Shown: positions 36,460 to 46,160 of the stretch, in pieces | Layout: each line of letters opens with the position of its first letter | Numbering within the stretch: the stretch's first letter is position 1 | DNA from: Rattus norvegicus | Lineage: Eukaryota; Chordata; Mammalia; Rodentia; Muridae | DNA: 64,000 bases | Direction of reading: 5' to 3' | NCBI RefSeq assembly: GCF_036323735.1 | Contig: NC_086034.1 | Location: 67,629,939 to 67,693,938, forward strand | Position numbers and translations under genes: made by a program | The notes under the pieces: model-generated | What the model saw: only the letters and a program-made list of their open reading frames with translations | What the model was told of the DNA's origin: nothing | The model's database searches: none

Positions 36460-37160
36460 AAGACTCACAGTGGGATGCTACTCAGAGAGTGAGAGGCCTC
36501 AGAGCAGTCCCTCAACCCTAAATGGGATGCCTCGCTCAAGCCTCTCTTCTCGGATCTCACGAATCTGTGTGGAAGAGGAGGCAGAAAGTCTCTAAGAGCC
36601 AGAGGTGATGGACGTTGCCAAGGAAACCGTCGGCTACACTCAACTGAGCTGATACATGTGTGAACTCACAGAGACTGTGTGGCACACATGGGGCCTGCAG
36701 AGGTTCAAGCCAGAAAGGGATCTCAGTGCTGAGAGACAGAGGAAGAGGAGGGCTCCCACCTAACCAAGAAGCTGTCTACACTTGACACCTGAGAACATAT
36801 TGTTCTTTCTCACTAGGGATGGGATCTCGCTAGGTATATTACTCAAGCTTCAGGCTAAGCCCCATGTATGCCTTGCTCCAGTTGCCCAACCAACGACAAA
36901 CTCGATGGTAGTTTTGTAGACTTTAGGCTTCATTTTGCTTCCTTTGGCCATTTTTTTTTTGTCTTGTTGATCTTTTGCCTGTGTGTTTTGTGTTTGGAGT
37001 GGTGATTTCTGTATGCTTCGTTGTTTGTTTTATAATGAGAGAGAAAGAGAAAGGGGACCATGGATTTGTGTGGTAGAAGGTGGGAGGGATCTGGAGGAGT
37101 TGGGGGAGGGGAAAGGTATGATCAGATGTATTTTTTTCAACTTAAAATTTTTTAAAAGTC
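36460..37160 (+). mobile_element. Old L1 (Lx-type) 3'UTR fragment
   Basis: The run begins with a CCCTAAATGGGATGCCT-type block and continues with GACCTCACGAA-like and CCTAACCAAGAAGCT blocks. It then shows the T-rich and GGAGGGATCTGGAGGAGTTG segments typical of old rodent L1 3' ends. It ends near an A-rich stretch at 37140-37170. No coding capacity remains. Confidence 0.65.
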
Positions 37161-37704
37161 AAAAAAAAGTACCCATAAAGAGTGCAGTAATGAAGTTTAA
37201 GGCCATAAATTATCTGGATCGGGCTATTTCTCTGACTGAGATTCTTTGCCTACCTCTTCATGTAGGCTGTCTCTACCCATATCTGTGTAGGCTCTTTGCT
37301 GTTAAATGCTAGAGAGGGTCTTTTCCCCAGCTGCTTGCACAGGTCACTCTCCACTTCTTGCCACACCAATATTAAAGTTACCTCCTGAGAGAGGCTTTGC
37401 TTGAAGTCTTATTGAAACCACCCCTCCCCCACGCCTCAGTTCTTCTCCTGTTTCCCTTTTCTCATTCAGCATGGCGTTATGGCTTGTTCATTTTGTCTGT
37501 TTGCCCCACCAGAATCTTAAGTTTTCTGAGGGTAAAATGAAAAGCGTTCATACTTTCAAAATTCAGACACATTTAAGAAATGCAGCCTATTTTCTCTGAA
37601 TCAAACATCGCAGAACACGGGTAATATAATGCATATATAATGGGCAATATAATGTCATAATAAGATAAATCATGCATTATGAAAATATGCTCAGTGGTAG
37701 AATG

Positions 37705-38018
37705 TAACGGTTTGTATATGCTTGGCCCAGGGACTGACACTATTTGGAGGTGTGGCTTGTTGGAGTAGGTGTGTCACTATAGGCATGGGTTTTAAGACCC
37801 TCATCTCAGCTGCCTGGAAGCCAGTCTTCTAGCTGCCTTCACAACAAGAGGTGAAACTCTCAGCTCCTCCAGCCCCTGGATGCTACCATGCTCCTGACTT
37901 GATGATATTGGACTGAACTTCTGAACCCGTAAGCCAGCCCCAATTAAATGTCATCCTTCATAAGAGTTGCCTTGGTCATGGTGTCTCTTCACAGCAAGAA
38001 AACCCTAAGTAAAACACA
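37705..38018 (+). repeat. Rodent L1-type 3'-end repeat
   Basis: TGCTTGGCCCAGGGACTGAC, TGGAGGTGTGGCTTGTTGGA, GTAAGCCAGCCCCAATTAAA and CATGGTGTCTCTTCACAGCA give an uninterrupted copy of the family split by the L1 at 13105. A short (CAAA)n run follows at 38083-38112. Confidence 0.8.
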
Positions 38019-38129
38019 GAGGCCGGTGAATTTCTGTAAGTTTGCAGCCATCCAGGCATACACAAAGAAACCCTGTCGTAAAAATAAACAAACAAACAAA
38101 CAAACAAACAAAAAACCAACCACATTCAA

Positions 38130-39590
38130 AATTAATTTGGCAGTTTCTCAGAAAGCTGGGAATAGTTCTACCTCAAGAACCAGCTATACCACTCCTGGGC
38201 ATATGCCCAAAAGGCGCTCCACCATCCCACAAAGACACATGCTCAACTATATCCATAGCAGCTTTATTTGTGATAGCCAGAAACTAGAAACAACCTAGAA
38301 GCCCATCAACTGAAGAATCGATAAAGAAAATGTGGAACATCTACAAAATGGAATACTATTCAGCTATTAAAACAAAGACATAATGAATTTTACAGGCAAA
38401 TGGATGGAACTTGAGAATATCATCCTGAGTGAGGTAGCCCAGTCCCAAAAGGACATGCATGGTATATATTCACTTATAAGTGGATATTAGTCATAAAATA
38501 CAGGATAATCACGCCACACTCTGCAGACCCAAAAAAGCTAAAAAAAAGAAGGAGGGCACAAGTAAGGATGCTGAATCTCACTTACAAGGGGGAATAAAAT
38601 AGTCATGAGAGGCAGATGGGTGGAGGGAACTAGATGGGAGTGGGGATGGGGAAGGGAATGCAGTGTTTCCAGATCAGGTGTGGTGAGGGACAGAAAAGAT
38701 GGCCAGATGGCCATGAGAATGAATGGAAATCTGCAACTTATAGGGGTGGGGAGGTAGGGGCATCTCCAGAAAGTGACAGACAGCTGGCCCAAGAATCAAC
38801 AGGGATGACCTTAGCTGTGACTCACAGCACTGGGGATATGGAACCTGAAGAGGCCACCTCCTGTAGCCAGGGAGGAACCCCAGTGGAGCGATAGGGACAC
38901 CAGCCCAACCACGAAATTTTCAACTGAAGATTTTTCCTGCCTAAAAGAAATGCAGAGACAGAGGGTGGAGCAGAGACTGAGGGGATGGCCAGCCCAACTT
39001 GAGACCCATGCCATGGACAAGCACCAATCCCGGACAACATTAACGATATTTTGTTATGCTTGCAGACAGGAGTCTAGCCTAGCTGTCCTCCAAGAGGCTC
39101 CACCAGAACTGACTCAGACAGATGCGGAGACCCACAGCCAAACAATGAATGGAGCTTGGGGACTCTTCTGGAAGAATAGGGGAGGAAGAATTGTGGGCTT
39201 TGAAAAGGAAAGGAACACCACAAGAAGGGTCAACTAACCTGAACCCTTGGGGCTCTCAGAGACTGAACTACCAACAGAGAGCATACATGGGCTGGACTTA
39301 GGCCTCCCGGCACATATGGAACAAATGTGCTGCTCAGAATTTATGTGGGACCTGAACAACAGGAGTGGGAGCTATCCCAAAAGCTGTTGCCTGTCTGTGG
39401 GATAGGTTCTTCTAGGTGAGCTGCCTTGTCTGGCCTCAGTGGGAAAGGATGCACCTAACCCTGCAGAGACTTGATGTGTCAGGGTGGTGGCTACCCAGGG
39501 GGGCCTCAACCTGTTTAGAATGAAAGGGGAGAGGGGATGGGGGAGGGATTGTGGGAGACAGTGACCAGGAGTGGGGCAATGAGAGAGATG
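38130..39590 (+). mobile_element. Old L1: ORF2 3' end and 3'UTR
   Basis: The ORF2 C-terminal region (38130-38500) is recognisable by comparison with the young L1 at 13470-13840, with the same order of blocks but many differences and frameshifts. The 3'UTR follows and shares blocks with 25790-26140. The polypurine tract that follows (39597-40049) and an A/CAA-rich tail to about 40090 probably complete the element. Confidence 0.85.
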
Positions 39591-39596
39591 AAAAGT

Positions 39597-40049
39597 GAAG
39601 AAGGAAGAAGAGGAGGAAGAGGAGAAGGAGGAGGAGGGAAAGAAGAAGAAGAAGAAGAAGAAGAAGAAGAAGAAGAAGAAGAAGAAGAAGAAGAAGAAGA
39701 AGAAGAAGAAGAAGAAGAAGAAGAAGAAGGAAGAGGAAGAGGAAGAAGAGGAGGAAGAGGAAGAGGAAGAGGAAGAGGAAGAGGAAGAAGAGGAAGAGGA
39801 AGAGGAAGAGGAAGAAGAAGAAGAAGAAGAAGAAGAAAGAAGAGGAAGAGGAAGAGGAAGAAGAAGAAGAAGAAGAAGAAGAAGAAGAAGAAGAAGAAGA
39901 AAGAAGAGGAAGAAGAAGAAAAAGAGGAAGAAGAAGAAGAGAGAAGAAAGGAGAAAGGAGAAAGGAGAAGGAGATGAAGGAGAGGGAGAGGGAGGAGAAG
40001 AGGAGGAGGAGGAGGAGGAGGAGGAGGAGGAGGAGGAGGAAAGAAGAAA
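39597..40049 (+). repeat. 453-bp polypurine tract (GAA/GGA), one T only
   Basis: Every base from 39597 to 39974 is A or G, and the run continues to 40049 after a single T at 39975. It includes about 29 consecutive GAA units (39642-39729), then (GAGGAA)n and (GGA)n blocks. All frames are open simply because the repeat lacks stop codons in most phases. It sits at the 3' end of an old L1. Confidence 0.97.
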
Positions 40050-41087
40050 TATCAAAACAACAACAAAAAAAACAACAACAACAAAACACTTCCTTGGAAT
40101 TTTAGAGTTTTTATCCTCGCAGAATGGAATTACAAACACTTACCTTTCTTTCTTTCCGTACCCTTAAGCTCATAAGCTCTTGAAGAATGCCTTGAAAAGA
40201 CTGTTGGATTCAAAGCAAGAGAGCAAGGATGGATGATCAAACTGCCGACTGAAGAGGACTCTTAGCCCCATTATTTCAAAGCCACTCCACAGCTGGGTGA
40301 AGGCTGACAGCCAGGCTTTGAAAGTCCTCTAAGGGAATTCAAGGCCTCTCATCTAAGATCTCTCTGTGCTAAACCTAGAAAAGCATCAGTGAGAAATCCT
40401 CAGGGTCACTTGACTGAGAAGTGAAGCTCTTGGTAAAGCATCTTCCCACTCCACCAAGCCGCTCTTCCTTACTTACCTTCAAGTAGTATATCTCAGTTCC
40501 AAAGCAAATGTTCCTCCAGTGTTGTCACCTGGACCCTCCCACTTCTCCAGTCCAGAAGGACAGTCTAAGGTCCTTCTTAAAGACAAGGAAAAAAATAATG
40601 TATTGTTCTTTTCATTTCAAATAATAATGTTCTAACAAGTCTTATTGAAACATTCATCCAGCGTTAATCAGAGTCACTAATACAAAAGTCAAAAACCAAA
40701 CAAAATATGTATGCCACAAAACCCTTGTGCCAGAATATTTGCTATTTCTCCTTGGAAAGAACGTGCCCACTGGTTCTGACTGACCAACAGATGTGGCCTC
40801 CACTGCTCAGAGGAGGTGGCCCATTGGGACTGAGGCAGTATTAAGTCTCATGCACAGTGTCCAACCCTTCAGAAAACATACCCAACGTCAGTCAGCAGGA
40901 TCTAGAACCCTGAATTAAAAGGCCAAGTGCCATGCACTCAGGTACAGAAACCACACTAGGATTTGTGAATTAAATTAAACCAAACTGGATTGGGGGGGGG
41001 GGTTGTGTTTGTTGGTTGGCTGGTTTTTAGTTACGGAAAACAAGGCTTAAAGAGGACAAGTTAATTATTCCAAAATACTTTAACACC

Positions 41088-41240
41088 CAGCCTTGGTTTA
41101 GTGGTAAAGATCTATAATCCCAGCTACTCAGGAAGCTGAGGCAAGAGGAATGAATGTTCAGGCCGATTTGGGCTACACAGCAAGTTACAAGTCAGCACTT
41201 GGGGTGACTTGGTAAGACCGTTTCTCGAGTGCTTGTGTGT
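41088..41240 (+). mobile_element. B1 SINE
   Basis: TATAATCCCAGCTACTCAGG, AAGCTGAGGCAAGAGGA and GGGCTACACAGCAAGTTACA are B1 segments in plus orientation. Confidence 0.75.
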
Positions 41241-41589
41241 GTTTGTGTAGGCTGGGAACATAGCTTTGTCTTAGAGAACTGGCCTAGCACATGAGGCCTC
41301 CCTTCACTTAAGCCTCAGGAAACACATCTTCTCCAAACTACTTAAACACAAAACATTTTGATGTACATGGGCACTGTTGAGGTGTTTTGGACAGCAAGAA
41401 AAGTGACATGGTAGTCCTTTTCCGTGTGACCAGGATTCCCATTTGGCTCTCCATTCTAAGTAATAATAGTATCAATAATATTGATAATAGTATCGATCAC
41501 AGGCATGTCCTAACATTGTAGTGCTTGATGTTGCCACCTTCCAGTTTGAGTGAAATTTAGAAGCCTTACTTCACTTCACCTGCTCTGTT

Positions 41590-41975
41590 GAGTACTTTTG
41601 CTTTCTGTCAATTACTGTGACCTAACACCATGACCGAGACAACCTATAAAAGAAAACATTTAATTAGACTTGTAGTTTCTTGAGGATTATGTAGACTTCA
41701 TAACCATGATGGTGGAGAGAAATGGCAGCAAGTAGGCAGCCATGACACTGGAACAGTAGCTGAGAGCTTACATCTGATCCTCAAGTATGAGACAGAGAGC
41801 AAGTTAACTGGGAATGGTGTGGGCTTTGGAAACCTCAAAACCCAACGCCAGTGATAAACCTCTCACAACAAGGCCACACCTCCTAGTCCTTCTCAAACAA
41901 TTCCACAAACTGGAGATCAAGCATTCAAATATGTGAGCCTATGGGGGCCATTCTTGTTCAAACCACTCCACCTGC
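41590..41975 (-). repeat. Rodent L1-type 3'-end repeat, antisense
   Basis: ACACCATGACCGAGACAACC, CATAACCATGATGGTGGAGA and CACAACAAGGCCACACCTCC are the reversed blocks of the family seen at 17815 and 32880. Confidence 0.75.
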
Positions 41976-43639
41976 TTCAGCCCTTTACAAGTTATAATTG
42001 CTTTAGTCTTCTGTGTGATCTAATGTACCCAGGGGTTGGGAGAACACACCTATGGTAAAGATTCTACAAGGCTGCAGGATTAGAACTTCACAAAAGGCCA
42101 AGAAGGTCATAAGACAGCACCCAAAGTCTATAACAAAGCTTCCCTTGCTTTGCTGGAACCCACTACTTAATTCTTCTACCAACGAATCTGAAAAACGCCT
42201 TGCCTTACAACTTTGTTTTGTTCTATAGCTGCAAAAACTTTGTGAGATCATTTTCACGTTGGAACACATCACTTAGGACAACCAGAAACATGTCCCCTGT
42301 CCCTGATCAGTCAACAGAAATGAAACAACTCAGAGAGAGGTGAGAGTTCTGTTCTGTGTCATTTAGAGTCACAATAAGTAACAACATCATACATGTTGTG
42401 TTTATTACCAAGCATCAGGTTCAGAGGAAACTCCACTCCCCCAAATCCTGGAGTCTGTTCCCCTCTACCAAAGGATCCATTTCTTCCTCACTGTCAGAAG
42501 GGACTAAAGGCTATATGTGGTGTCTATTGGCAGATCAAAACACACGCCGGTCTCCAGGTTCATTCACTATCTGTGTCTCTTCCTCCCCCACCCCGTACTC
42601 TAAACTTCTCCAGCTTATGGGCTTCCCTTCCCCCCAGCTTCTCATTCCCATGGAACCCTGGTATTTTGGCTATGTTCTCTTGGCCCCCTCTCTTTTTGTC
42701 CCTTTCTCTTCCTCTATTGCTTTCCTGCTCCTCTTGTGGCCTACTGCAGTCTGCTGGCCATGTTTAATCTACTCCTTTCTCTCAGTGTTCTGGACTCTTC
42801 CAGACACCTCTGACTGTATTATCCCTCATATCTACACAACGAAAAGGTTCCCCTCAGTCATCCCTTGGAATTGTCATGTCTTCAGTTTATACCAGGCATA
42901 AGCTAAAGCTTCAGAGGTGACGAACTTCTCAAGTGCTATGCATAGCTTTCTGACCACACAGTCTTGCCTTCCTCCACAGATTCCAAAACTTCTGTTATCA
43001 TTTAGACAACTTTTAAAACCCATTCTGTAGGCTTCCTGGTACCAGTGTCTCTTGGTTTTACTTTACCAGAACCTGTCATGTGATTTCTCCTTTATTCCTA
43101 AGGAACATTTTACCAGGGTCTACGTTTCTAAGTGACCCCCCCCAAGCACTTAGAAGAATACTATACCATTTCCTTTGACTATATGATGTCTGATAGGAAT
43201 CTGCTCCCGTTTGAGTTCATTTTCTCTGTAGCCAAGGTTTTTCTTTCTCTGATACTTTTTTTTTTAATTTTTTTTAACTCAGATTTTCATTTTTTTCAGT
43301 TAGGATGGCCTTAGTGTGGCTTTCTGTGAGTTTTGTCATATAAGTGACCTATTGTCCCATCAACAGTGTAGTGATACTCTACCTGATGCAGATTCTGATG
43401 TGTCTGCTCTCCTCATGTGGGTGGAAATGTTCCTGGCTCTCTATTCAGTCCCATTTTTTTTTCTCAACGTAACCTGGTGCTGTTACACAGGGCTGTGTGA
43501 AGTTTGTAATCTTGTCAGGGAATTGTATCCCTTTATCCAGCCTCTTAGGACCTTGCAATTTTGTAATTAGGGGCTTTGTAGAAGGATACTTTTCTCCTTG
43601 AAAGCAGTGGATGCCACCACCTTTTAAAATTAGTCACAG

Positions 43640-43795
43640 TTCAATATTGGGGCTCACATTTGTAATCCCAATGGAGAAGGTAGGGAGGCAGAGGGATTGC
43701 TCACAGGTTTGAGAGCAGAGCAGTCTGGGCTGCTATAGAGTGAGTTGCAGGCCAGCCTGTGTTATGGTGATAATCTGTCTCAAAAAAATAATTAG
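43640..43795 (+). mobile_element. B1 SINE, old
   Basis: CATTTGTAATCCCAATGGAG, GGGAGGCAGAGGGATTGCTC and GGCCAGCCTGTGTTATGG mark a decayed plus-strand B1 ending TCTCAAAAAAATAA. Confidence 0.75.
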
Positions 43796-44484
43796 ATCAC
43801 CAGATATAGCTCAAGACAGGGCTACAGGTGTCGCTCAACACTAGAACCTCGCCTAGCATGATTAAGACATTGGGTTCCCTACAACCACACACAAAGCTGA
43901 CCGCAGTATTGGCTGCAGTTACACTCAGTTTGAGAGCCCTGAGGGAAGCAATACCATTCTGCCATATTGTTACTGTTTGATCTAGCCACTGGGGTTGTTT
44001 AAAAGACCCCCAGACCTTTACTGCAAAAGTCAAGTACAAGGCTGCACGTACTTTGGGCCTGGGTTCCTCCTGATTTAATTTCCTACTGATCCTTCCTCTT
44101 GCTCTCCGTTCTCCAGCCCACACTTTCCCCTTGTTCATCCTTAACGTAAGGGTTCTACATTTGCTTTTTATCCTTCCTTAAAAGGCACACACACCCTGAT
44201 GCCATGACTTACTGCAGCCCCTCACTGAGATTCTCTATCTAGTTATCACTTTTATGGCGTTCTCCCAATAAACCTTCTAAAAGAGCCTGAGTGCATGAAC
44301 TTGCTTTGCTTCATACATCACCTTTACCACCAGCATTGGGGTGTGGCCTCCCTATAATACTCGTTGGTCTCAAGCTCTGGAACAAACCTTCTGACTACCT
44401 GAGAGGTTATATATGGTTCACAACTGCTTAGTTTCTCTTACAACTTAGCAGGACTTAAACATTGCGTTATACAGTATATGGTAC

Positions 44485-45020
44485 TGAAAGACCCCAGCTT
44501 AACAGCAGTAACGCCATTTTGCAAGGCTGTACTTAAGATGACTGGTTCAGGGAAAGGTTAGAACACTGAGTACACAGCGGCTGCCAAGCAAGATATGTTT
44601 GGTTGAAGGCCTGGCAACAGGACGACTGCGGTTGAGCACCTGACAATGAGAAAAGCCCCGGGAGAGGTCCCACACCCTGGTGGGGGGCCGAGTCAGCCAT
44701 TAAGTTTCAAGAAGGTAGCTAGGAAACTTGCCCCCGGGCTGAACCCTTGCCACATTAGAATCCACCAATTATATCCCTGTAACCATGCATCTGCTTCTGT
44801 ATGCTTGCTTCTGCTCCCCAAAATCCTATAAAAAGCCCATCCTTGGTTCCGTGGGGCGCGCCAGTCCCCCAAGTGACTGAAGCGCCCGCAGGTGCCTGTG
44901 CCTGTGTATCCCGACAATAAACCAAATCCTCTTGCTGATTGCATCCTGTGGTGTCTCAGTCTGGTCTTTAGAGTTGGAGGGTCTCCATCCCGAGGGAAAG
45001 TTCTCCCTGAGAGCTTTTCA
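44485..45020 (+). mobile_element. Solo LTR of an MLV-like gammaretrovirus (ERV1)
   Basis: The 536-bp element starts TGAAAGACCCC and ends CTTTTCA, giving the TG...CA ends and short inverted terminal repeat of a retroviral LTR. It is flanked by a 4-bp duplication GTAC (44481-44484 and 45021-45024), the size made by gammaretroviral integrases. U3 has the MLV-like block GCCATTTTGCAAGGC, a TATA box at 44827-44835, and R starting near GCGCGCCAG (44856). The poly(A) signal AATAAA is at 44916-44921, followed by a U5 with TTGCATCC-like and GGTCTCC-like MLV motifs. No gag, pol or env sequence lies next to it, so internal sequences were lost by LTR-LTR recombination. It points toward MAK16. Confidence 0.9.
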
Positions 45021-45529
45021 GTACAATTCTCTGAACCCCATTACCAAGTAAGTGGGTAGAACATTTTCCCTCTTCATTGCTCTATCTCTGGGACTGTATT
45101 TGGCGCATGGCAATTGCTTCAAAAATCACTTGAACTACTTAATGGCTTTCAGAAGGGAGAACGGGGAAGCAAACCCCATTTTATTGTTTCTCCTGATGAC
45201 CTTTTAGAAAGCACTTTTCTCAGGCCTGGATAACAGCTCAGGAAGTTGTGTGAGCCTGGTAACCTGAGTTTGATCCCTAGCACTCCTAGAGAAGAAGCAG
45301 GACAGGGACAGAAGAATCTGTCCGTTTTAGTGTCGCATGCATATAAGATTTCTAGTTTGTTATTTGTTGTTGATTCACTTTAATGACACTACCGTGTGTA
45401 TTTCAAAATGAGGATGGAGATGGCTGCTATAAGTTACCGCGGGTTGTAAGAGCTGACAGCTTCTGGCCTTAACAGGCTCACAGTCACAGCACAGAAATGG
45501 GACGGCAATTAGCATTAAATCCCCGCGCG

Positions 45530-46160
45530 TGCACAGTGGGGCCTCAGGGACGCGCCTTCGGGTCGAGAGGACGAAGAAGCCCCACTTTGTAGAAGTCTGG
45601 AGCGCGTCCATATAAGTAGCCAGAGGGAGACGCGGCAAGCTGAGCAAGGCGCTATCTGCGCCCCTAGGGCAAAAGGTGCCCGAGGCGAGCACGCCGCAAA
45701 CTGGAGCGCTAGCGCGGAAGCGCGCACATTCAACTCGCCCGGAGACGTCACGGGCTTCATTGAGACTTTCTCGCGATAGGTTAGTGGCTTTCCGGAAGTG
45801 ATTCCCCGGAAGAAGCGTGGCTGCTTTCCTGCTCCTAACGCGGCGAGCTGATCCGCCGGCACCATGCAGTCGGACGATGTGAGTTCCCTCCTCTTGCTCT
45901 GGCGCCCCGGGGGTTTGTGCGGCTTTTCGCTCATTTAGGACTCAGACCTGCATATTCTGCTGGACCGTTTGTCTCCTGTTTCCTCGGATTGCGAGACTTC
46001 CAGAGCCCCGATTCTCGAAAGTGGGTTCCCACGCGAGTTTAAAAGGCCCGGGCACCCCAGGCTCAGTCCACCGGATCGGCTTCCGTGGTCTCTGGTGCTT
46101 AGCAGTAAAACCCCTTGTGCCAGTTGCCATCTGAACGGCAGTTGTCTCGGGACTTGCAGG
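45530..46160 (+). promoter_or_regulatory. MAK16: CpG-rich promoter of MAK16
   Basis: CpG dinucleotides are dense across this stretch, unlike the flanking DNA. Just upstream of the start codon lie a CRE-like GACGTCA (45744-45750), a TCTCGCGA element (45769-45776) and two ETS-type CCGGAAG sites (45792-45798 and 45806-45812). There is no TATA box. This is the usual architecture of a TATA-less housekeeping promoter. Transcription probably starts at about 45815-45850, after which only a short 5'UTR precedes the ATG. Confidence 0.75.

Larger units (their letters stand above)
31990..44480. other. FUT10-MAK16 intergenic region
   Basis: The region is dominated by transposons, listed separately. The stretches 34390-36450 (with TTG and TTTTG runs), 40100-41080, 41980-43630 and 43800-44480 hold no gene I can support. 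Some frames are open for more than 100 codons (for example 42356-42901) but they have no recognisable protein features or splice context. Confidence 0.6.

Noticed and set aside
39372..40167. Long open frames on both strands (up to 255 codons) encoding poly-E/K/R or poly-L/S/F
   Set aside because: They come from the GAA/GGA repeat, which lacks stop codons; composition is purely repetitive.
42356..42901. A 181-codon plus-strand frame in the intergenic region
   Set aside because: Hydrophobic but with no recognisable family, promoter or splice context; most likely chance.
45515..45934. A 139-codon minus-strand frame in the MAK16 CpG island
   Set aside because: CpG-rich DNA has few stops; no protein similarity or splice context. 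A divergent non-coding transcript is possible but nothing in sequence supports it.
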